Shown here piece by piece: positions 58,732 to 64,000 of a DNA stretch of 64,000 nucleotides (positions are counted from its first letter, which is position 1; each line of letters begins with the position of its first letter). The DNA comes from Dasania marina DSM 21967 (GTDB lineage: Bacteria; Pseudomonadota; Gammaproteobacteria; Pseudomonadales; Dasaniaceae). The notes under the pieces were generated by a model, which ran no database searches, was not told where the DNA came from, and worked only from the letters and a program-made list of their open reading frames with translations. The stretch covers positions 13,610 to 77,609 of the forward strand of contig NZ_KB891590.1 of the NCBI RefSeq assembly GCF_000373485.1, written 5' to 3'. The position numbers and the translations under genes are program-made.

Positions 58732-59916
58732 CTAATGATAACCCTTGGAAATTAATAACACGGCAATATCATCGGGAAAATCAATAATTTGCTGTAACTC
58801 TAAGCTTTCGGCTAAGGCCTCTACCGATAGTTGCGCCTGCTGTAAGCGCTCTAGTAAAAAGGCTTCCTGCGCCCGCAAGCCCTCTCTAGGCAATATCTCT
58901 AAGATGCCATCTGAAAACAAGGTCAGCACAAATTTATCGGGCAAGTTAATAAGCTGCTCATTAAACTCTGGCTCATCAAACAAGCCCACCGGCATGCCCT
59001 CGCCTACCAAGAACTGGCTATCGCCCTCAGTGCTTAAAATAGGCTGCGGCAAGTGCCCTGCATTAGCATACTTAAGCTCACCACTGGCCAGATGTAAAAC
59101 CCCTATACACATAGTGAGATGCTTGCCCACGCCGGTATCAAAAATGACACTATTCGATAACGTCAACATGCTCAACGGCGACAGTATGGAGGGATCCTGT
59201 TTGTGTAAATAATCTGAGCGCTTGCGGGCAAATAGGTTTTTTAGCAATACCGTTACAAAAGCCGACGAGGCACCGTGGCCAGACACATCGGCAATAAAAA
59301 ACACACAATGCTCTTTACCTACAGTGATATATTCGATGAAGTCGCCGCTAAGGTATAGCGAGGGAAATATACGGTGGCTAAAATGATAAGCACCGATTTG
59401 ATAAGGTGAGGCTGGCAGCATTTTAAACTGTACTTGGCGACCGGCTTTTTGATCTTGCTCCAGCAGTGCTAGGCTGTTTTTTAGCTCTAGGTTGGCCTGC
59501 TCTAGCTTCTGCTTATAGAGGGCATTTTCGCGCTGTAATTGTGCGTACTCAATACTGCGAGTAACCGCATGCTCTAACATTTTGACATCGATGATAGGCT
59601 TAAACAGATAATCGCTAGCCCCAAAGCGCAGGGCTTGCACAACATCCTGCACTTCACTGGTTTCTGACAGCACTACCACAGGGGTACTTGCAACGATCTT
59701 TTGTATCTCGGCTAGCAGTTTGCCGTCACCACAGTAAGGCACGCTTAAGTCGCAGAGTATAACATCGGGGTTATACTGGCGATAAAGCGCCAAACCTTGG
59801 TCACCTGTAACCGCTTGGTAACAAGTATAGCCCTGAACTTGCACATAATTGACGATAGTAGCCAGAGCCTGCTCATCATCATCAATTACCAAGAGGCTGA
59901 ATTGCAGCGATGTCAT
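58732..59916 (-). CDS. Response regulator with PP2C-type phosphatase domain (HsbR/RsbU-like)
   Basis: 394 residues. N-terminal receiver domain (LLVIDDDEQALATI, phospho-Asp in VILCDLSVP near residue 56, then Lys in YLFKPI), a coiled linker, and a C-terminal SpoIIE/PP2C domain (SGDFIEYITV, FFIADVSGHGASSAF, VLTLFSDGILEI) with metal Asp residues. It dephosphorylates the STAS protein encoded downstream when phosphorylated. Start ATG 59916. Signalling module, not linked to the copper genes. Confidence 0.92.
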   Translation of the reverse strand: MTSLQFSLLVIDDDEQALATIVNYVQVQGYTCYQAVTGDQGLALYRQYNPDVILCDLSVPYCGDGKLLAEIQKIVASTPVVVLSETSEVQDVVQALRFGASDYLFKPIIDVKMLEHAVTRSIEYAQLQRENALYKQKLEQANLELKNSLALLEQDQKAGRQVQFKMLPASPYQIGAYHFSHRIFPSLYLSGDFIEYITVGKEHCVFFIADVSGHGASSAFVTVLLKNLFARKRSDYLHKQDPSILSPLSMLTLSNSVIFDTGVGKHLTMCIGVLHLASGELKYANAGHLPQPILSTEGDSQFLVGEGMPVGLFDEPEFNEQLINLPDKFVLTLFSDGILEILPREGLRAQEAFLLERLQQAQLSVEALAESLELQQIIDFPDDIAVLLISKGYH

Positions 59917-60158
59917 TTAAAAACCCGATTTTTCACAATTATCTACACTTACACTTATGTCTACGCAAGTGCCTATGGCAATGCCGACTATATAGAGTCT
60001 ACTGTAGTTTAACTAAGGCAGCTTTTGAAAGTGGCCAGAACATACTCTTATAAGAGTGGGACTTCAATAGCAGAAAGCCAAAATAATAGCGACTAACATT
60101 GACGGCTGTGGGTAGGCGTATTATAAAAGGTAACAATAAGAACTGTGAGGTAATCGCT

Positions 60159-60461
60159 ATGACGGCAATCAACCGTAGTTACGATGAGAAGCGCGACTTT
60201 ATTCGTATGCAGGTCAACTCCCCTATCAGCATCCATCACCAGGGTAAGCAATACAATGGCCTGTGCATGGATTTAAGCGGCACAGGGCTCAAGATAGCCT
60301 GTAGTGATACGTTGCCCATAGGGGCTGAGTGCGAAGTGTCTATAGCCCCACAAGAGCAGGGGCAGCACTCTTTTAAAGCCTTGGCCACGGTGAGCCGGGT
60401 AGAGAGTGACCAAGAAGACCAATACCTTCTAGGCTTTAGTATCGAGCAAATACTCTCCTAA
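60159..60461 (+). CDS. PilZ-domain protein
   Basis: 100 residues from ATG 60159 (MTAINRSYDEKRDFIRM), with GAGG eight bases upstream; the frame begins at 60099 without a good site. The c-di-GMP motifs are visible: R-D-F-I-R (RxxxR) and DLSGTG (DxSxxG). A single-domain c-di-GMP receptor. Divergent from the REC-PP2C gene, and convergent with mlaA; these signalling genes may act on motility or surface behaviour. Confidence 0.9.
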   Translation: MTAINRSYDEKRDFIRMQVNSPISIHHQGKQYNGLCMDLSGTGLKIACSDTLPIGAECEVSIAPQEQGQHSFKALATVSRVESDQEDQYLLGFSIEQILS

Positions 60462-60518
60462 AGCCCAGCCTCAACAGGGCTCTCAGACAAGGCTCAGGGG
60501 GAATTCAGATAAGACCGG

Positions 60519-61259
60519 CTAATCCCAATTATCGAAGGACTCAAAATCCTCCTCACCAAAACCACTGGCCTCTACCTCTACCCCTGCCGCTGCATCCCTA
60601 CGCTGTAGGTACACATCGCGTATAAAAATATACCGGTCTCCGGATAGTAGATCTTCGGCTTTTAACAAGCTGGCACGCTTGTCGACAATTTGCGCCGCTT
60701 TTACCTGATTTCTAGTGCGTATATGGTTTAATTCATTGGAGTAATCGCTGGTAGCACCATCAACCACCACGCCAAAGCCATCCCTCAACGTAGAGGGCCC
60801 TATCATGGGCAGCACCACGTAGGGCCCAGAATCCAGCCCCCAGGCAGCCAGCGTTAAGCCAAAGTCCTGGTCGTGCTTTTCCAATCCCACCTTGCTGGCG
60901 ACATCAAAAATACCCAATATGCCTATCGTACTGTTAATTAAAAAACGGCCGGTATCAGCTCCCGCCCGAGCAAACTCGAACTGTAATAAGTCATTGGCAA
61001 TAGTGGTGATCTCTAGAAAATTTGAAAACACATTACTAATACCCGTTTCCACCGGGTCGGGAGTCACGGCACGGTAACCACGGGCAACCGGCGCCAACAC
61101 ATAGCGATCGGCAGTATCGTTAAACACAAACACTTTGCGGTTAAGGCTTTCCCAAGGGTCACGGGGGTTCTCTATCTCCAAAGCCTCGGCATTGGCGTGA
61201 AAGCTGTAATGTGTAATAAAAGTAATTAAACTGGCGTATAGAAACCCGCGCATAAGCAT
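60519..61259 (-). CDS. mlaA: MlaA (VacJ) phospholipid transport protein, no lipobox
   Basis: 246 residues (or 244 from ATG 61253). The family core is complete: NPRDPWESLNRKVFVFNDTAD, VFSNFLEITTIANDLLQ, GRFLINSTIGILGIFDVASK and GPYVVLPMIGPSTLRDGFG. MlaA removes mislocalised phospholipids from the outer leaflet with OmpC/F and MlaC. Normally it is a lipoprotein; here the signal region (YASLITFITHYSFHANA) has no cysteine, so it seems to be cleaved by signal peptidase I. The C-terminus is acidic and extended. Confidence 0.93.
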   Translation of the reverse strand: MLMRGFLYASLITFITHYSFHANAEALEIENPRDPWESLNRKVFVFNDTADRYVLAPVARGYRAVTPDPVETGISNVFSNFLEITTIANDLLQFEFARAGADTGRFLINSTIGILGIFDVASKVGLEKHDQDFGLTLAAWGLDSGPYVVLPMIGPSTLRDGFGVVVDGATSDYSNELNHIRTRNQVKAAQIVDKRASLLKAEDLLSGDRYIFIRDVYLQRRDAAAGVEVEASGFGEEDFESFDNWD

Positions 61260-61339
61260 CCCATCAATTATGCTGTGTTGAAACAGCGAACATTAATGGA
61301 AATAGCGCCAATAATCTAGCGGGGATGTAGAGGAATATA

Positions 61340-62131
61340 TTAAGCAGCGGTAGCGATAACAACAGTACCTAACAAGATATCTACCGTATACAGCTGTTTA
61401 TAGATCTCTAGGCCACTGCTAACAATCTGCTCTGGGTTAGGGTGCTGCATCTCTAAGGCCAGTTGCAGCAACAAATCCCTGCCGTTGCGCTGCTGCGGGT
61501 TGTTATTAATTAGCTCTAGTAATCTGGCGGTAACCGCATTGGCCTCCATAAACTGCACCGCATCCTGTAGATTGCGATAAACCACTAAATAACTGGCCTG
61601 CTCGCTGGGCTGTTGGGGCTGATAATCCGGCCCTATCAAATGTACAGGGTATTGATAGGCCAAACTCCAAGCCAATGGCGACGCCACCGGACGCTGCGCC
61701 AGCCAGTCAGGCTGCTCGCTAATGCCTTGCTCTATAGCAAGCTGAGGCAGGTCATCTTCTGCCACATCCAGTGCCAGCTCCACCCATTCATAATGGGCCA
61801 AGGCTTGAATAAAAACGGGGTAAGCCTCCGCCGTTAAAATAACGGGGTTAGCCGCTAAGTAGCGCTGAAACTCTTGGCTGATTTCTAAAAAATAGGGGCT
61901 GTGGCAGCGATGTTCAATCATAAAGTCACGCACTAGCGCATGCCAAGCTTGATCGTTAATGACACTACGTAACACTGGAAAGGCGCCGCTGACAAAACCT
62001 TCAATATTGTTATAAAACAAGTCGCGATAAATATTTAAGCGCCGTTGCTCTATATTCTCAGGGGCAGAGGCCTGCTCGGGGTTACGTATATAGGCGGTGA
62101 ATTGATCGGTGGTTTGTTGCAGCGTGGCCAT
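61340..62131 (-). CDS. hvfC: HvfC/BufC-type DUF2063 protein
   Basis: 263 residues of the DUF2063 family (ENIEQRRLNIYRDLFYNNIE, AFPVLRSVINDQAWHALVRD, FLEISQEFQRYL). DUF2063 proteins are the partner of DUF692 enzymes (MNIO) and help recruit the precursor peptide. Its start ATG 62131 shares its first base with the stop of the DUF692 gene, so the two are translationally coupled. Third gene of an hvfABC/bufABC-like operon; transport and other later genes are not seen downstream. Confidence 0.87.
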   Translation of the reverse strand: MATLQQTTDQFTAYIRNPEQASAPENIEQRRLNIYRDLFYNNIEGFVSGAFPVLRSVINDQAWHALVRDFMIEHRCHSPYFLEISQEFQRYLAANPVILTAEAYPVFIQALAHYEWVELALDVAEDDLPQLAIEQGISEQPDWLAQRPVASPLAWSLAYQYPVHLIGPDYQPQQPSEQASYLVVYRNLQDAVQFMEANAVTARLLELINNNPQQRNGRDLLLQLALEMQHPNPEQIVSSGLEIYKQLYTVDILLGTVVIATAA

Positions 62132-63015
62132 TAGCCAGCCGCCTTGGCAGTGTTGCCCTGTTGAGCTTGGGCCTGCTGAGCCTGGCCCTGAAGAGCTTGT
62201 GCCTGTAACTGCCGAATGGTGGCCACTTCGGCCAATAGCTGGTCCATGGGCGGGAAGTTAAAATCGCGTTCCAACAATGTTGGTAGCACCCCCACCTGCT
62301 GGTAGGCCGCTTTCAATAAATCCCATACCGGGCCTATGACATCGGCACCATGAGTATCAACACGTAGATCCTCGGCCTCTTCAAAATGGCCCGCCACATG
62401 GATATAACTGGCGCGCTGCAGAGGCAGCTCGCTTAAAAACTGATAGGGATCGTAACCATGGTTAATACTGTTGACGTAGATATTATTCACATCTAACAAT
62501 AACTCGCAGTCGGCCTCGGCCATAACCGCACTAATAAACGCGCTCTCGCTCATGTGTTGGTCGGGGGCGCAATAATAGGAGGCATTTTCTAATACTAGCT
62601 TTTGCTCTAGCCTATCCTGCACTTCACCAATCCTAGCGGCCACATGTTTAACCGCCTCTTCCGTAAACGGGATGGGCATTAAATCGTATAAATGGCCACC
62701 GTCACCACAGTAGGTGAGATGCTCTGAATACAGGGGGCAGTCATATTGTTTGATAAACTGTTTGATACTATCGATGAGCTCAATATCTAAAGGGGCCGTG
62801 CCGCCGATATTGAGTGATAGTCCGTGCAAGTATATAGGGTAGCGTTCGGCTATAGCCTGAAACTGCTTACCCAAGCGACCACCCAAGCCTATCCAATTTT
62901 CGGGTGCCACTTCAAAAAAATCTAACTCACCGGCGGGTAAGCTTTGCAAAGAGGACATAATGTCCCTGCGCAAACCTAAACCCGCCAGTGCTACAGCTTT
63001 ATTAACTAAAGTCAT
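62131..63015 (-). CDS. hvfB: DUF692 multinuclear iron oxidase (HvfB/BufB, MNIO)
   Basis: 294 residues with a TIM-barrel look. His, Glu, Asp metal-ligand regions are seen in order: HGLSLNIGGTAPL, LYSEHLTYCGDGGHLYDLMP, VLENASYY, LLLDVNNIYVNSINHGYDP, and HVAGHFEE, then DTHGADV. MNIO enzymes use two or three iron atoms to modify Cys residues of precursor peptides, for example to oxazolone/thioamide or thiooxazole. Start ATG 63015 lies 12 bp after the stop of the precursor gene. The C-terminus is a Gln/Ala-rich tail. Confidence 0.9.
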   Translation of the reverse strand: MTLVNKAVALAGLGLRRDIMSSLQSLPAGELDFFEVAPENWIGLGGRLGKQFQAIAERYPIYLHGLSLNIGGTAPLDIELIDSIKQFIKQYDCPLYSEHLTYCGDGGHLYDLMPIPFTEEAVKHVAARIGEVQDRLEQKLVLENASYYCAPDQHMSESAFISAVMAEADCELLLDVNNIYVNSINHGYDPYQFLSELPLQRASYIHVAGHFEEAEDLRVDTHGADVIGPVWDLLKAAYQQVGVLPTLLERDFNFPPMDQLLAEVATIRQLQAQALQGQAQQAQAQQGNTAKAAG

Positions 63016-63027
63016 TACTGCTAGTGC

Positions 63028-63381
63028 TTATTTCTCGCCACACTTGCCTTCTTTAGTTTTTTCGCCACATTTACCTTCTTTGGCTTTTTCACCGCACTTG
63101 CCTTCTTTGGCTTTCTCGCCACACTTGCCTTCTTTGGCTTTCTCGCCACACTTGCCTTCGCCGCACTTACCTTCTTTTTTAGCTTTCTCGCCGCATTTAC
63201 CTTCACCACACTTACCTTCGGCATCTGCGTAGTTAGCAAGGTCATAGCCGCTGGACAATTGGTTGGCAGCAAATGGATTCACTTCAGCAGATGCTAAAGG
63301 TGAAATCGCCGTTGCTAAAAAAGCCGCACCTAATGCAGCAGCTAAAGGCTTTTTGTTTATAGTAGATTTTGAGGTAGACAT
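63028..63381 (-). CDS. hvfA: HvfA/bufferin-type RiPP precursor with eight EGKCG repeats
   Basis: 117 residues from ATG 63381 (MSTSKSTINKKPL), with AGGAG upstream; the frame extends to 63426. A Sec signal peptide (PLAAALGAAFLATAISPLASA) is followed by a short conserved segment (ANQLSSGYDLANYADA) and eight EGKCG units with Cys58, 63, 73, 78, 87, 96, 105 and 114. The same pattern occurs in copper-induced HvfA of Haemophilus and related bufferins, whose Cys residues become copper-chelating heterocycles. The Cys-rich part spans residues 55-117, so most of the mature chain is repeat. First gene of the three-gene operon. Confidence 0.88.
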   Translation of the reverse strand: MSTSKSTINKKPLAAALGAAFLATAISPLASAEVNPFAANQLSSGYDLANYADAEGKCGEGKCGEKAKKEGKCGEGKCGEKAKEGKCGEKAKEGKCGEKAKEGKCGEKTKEGKCGEK

Positions 63382-63434
63382 AGTAGCTCCTAGTATTGTA
63401 TTTCTATTTATCAGTATTAACACCACAGATTAAG

Positions 63435-63596
63435 CATACGGCTTAGTCCCTGTTATCGCCACCACAGTGTAGCTAATTTACACCGCAGCTCAAATACCAG
63501 CGCTAACTCACATGCTCAAAAATAACACAAGCCATACTGAATCGTGCAGTTATGACCCAAGCCCCGACTACAAGTTTCACACCAGCCTAAAAATAA
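63435..63596. other. Intergenic region upstream of hvfA
   Basis: Should hold the hvfABC promoter. I see no clear -10/-35 pair or known metal-regulator box that I can defend. Confidence 0.35.
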
Positions 63597-64000
63597 TCAG
63601 GTATTTAAAACGGGTTGCCGGTATTCCTTAAGCCATGCCAGCATATGCGGGAAGTGATCCTGCTCGGCATCGGCATGGTTAAGTAATTCGTTATGCTTAT
63701 AGTTATTTAAGCTGCCGGCGCTTTTATCTAACACCAACATACGGCCATCATGGCTACCTAGCTGCTTCATAAAGCTGCGGGCATCCAACACATCACCGTA
63801 GATACGATCCCCTGCCGAAGCTATATACAAGCTGGGAGGCAACTGTTTATAGGCAATGGCCGCACCGTAATCAAAGCCATCTTTGGGATCCAGCCAATCA
63901 CTGCTCATACTCCAGGCCAAATAATCTTGGTAATCGGCGCTGGATTCTTTGCAATCACCCAAGCATAAAAAGCGGCTGGGTAAGTAGCCGTTTAAGCGTA
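63597..64000 (-). CDS. Alpha/beta-hydrolase-like protein, N-terminus cut by window edge
   Basis: The frame is open from the right edge to the stop at 63597, about 134 residues; the TTG at 63962 is not a start but an internal codon. YGAAIAYKQLPPSLYIASAG, GDRIYGDVLDARSFMKQL and a late histidine region (EQDHFPHMLAWL) fit the C-terminal half of a serine alpha/beta hydrolase with acid and His catalytic residues. The nucleophile elbow lies beyond the window. It is in the same direction as hvfABC but 200 bp upstream, with no evidence that it belongs to it. Confidence 0.6.
   Translation of the reverse strand, partial: RLNGYLPSRFLCLGDCKESSADYQDYLAWSMSSDWLDPKDGFDYGAAIAYKQLPPSLYIASAGDRIYGDVLDARSFMKQLGSHDGRMLVLDKSAGSLNNYKHNELLNHADAEQDHFPHMLAWLKEYRQPVLNT

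Noticed and set aside
63040-63215. Regular direct repeats resembling a CRISPR array
   Set aside because: Units are coding tandem repeats (27 or 15 bp) without unique spacers.
62960-63232. Repetitive plus-strand frame rich in SPHLPSL
   Set aside because: Antisense shadow of the EGKCG repeats of the RiPP precursor.

Overview
The window looks like chromosome from a marine-type gammaproteobacterium (FimV, GltX, DusA, MlaA and transaldolase are all of gammaproteobacterial type; overall base composition is moderate). I cannot name the genus with confidence. It divides into a mobile island (about 1-18.8 kb) next to a tRNA-Ala gene, and a more stable chromosomal part (18.8-64 kb) dominated by copper handling.

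Island, 1-18.8 kb. An IS256-type transposase is cut by the left edge, followed by two LacI-type palindromes. A mobC-mobA relaxase pair with an oriT-like region follows, then a divergent unknown gene under a 40-bp palindrome, an M50 membrane protease, an HNH nuclease flanked by a 118-bp direct repeat, and a short minus-strand run of gene cassettes separated by attC-like folded sites (a cassette cluster without a visible integron integrase). One cassette carries the wreck of a TIR-domain gene. Then come an SOS-regulated umuDC pair, a zone of decayed paralogues (three phosphoesterase-type genes and a duplicated unknown family, only one of each intact), an AT-rich GIY-YIG/DUF4357 protein, an orphan ParS-like antitoxin domain, and a xis-like/int pair ending 60 bp from the 3' end of tRNA-Ala(GGC). 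This is best read as an integrative mobilizable island inserted at the tRNA 3' end; its far end is not seen.

Chromosome, 18.9-43 kb. fimV, gltX and a phosphoribosyltransferase are followed by a Tsx-like outer-membrane protein gene with an internal amber codon. From 24 to 43 kb nearly every gene is copper related and on the minus strand: cupredoxin, Cu+ P-type ATPase, MerR regulator with a promoter-embedded operator, a CusCBA-type RND pump, two HMA-like proteins lacking the CxxC, c-type cytochromes, a porin, His/Met-rich periplasmic proteins, PcoB/CopB and a Met/His-rich PcoA/CopA multicopper oxidase. An iron superoxide dismutase follows.

43.9-55 kb. A LysR regulator, a TonB-dependent receptor broken by a 7-bp tandem duplication, a lipoprotein sulfatase with an atypical active-site motif and a DMT exporter form a likely sulfated-compound uptake locus. 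A block with a ZIP-like protein, a bestrophin, a GFA-family protein and glutathione-dependent formaldehyde dehydrogenase is bounded by a 34-bp imperfect direct repeat and ends with a decayed copy of the dusA 5' end.

55.7-64 kb. dusA, transaldolase, TerB-like, STAS and REC-PP2C signalling proteins, a PilZ protein and mlaA lead to an HvfABC/bufferin-type RiPP operon: a secreted precursor with eight EGKCG repeats, a DUF692 (MNIO) enzyme and a DUF2063 partner. This fits the copper theme of the window. A hydrolase runs off the right edge.
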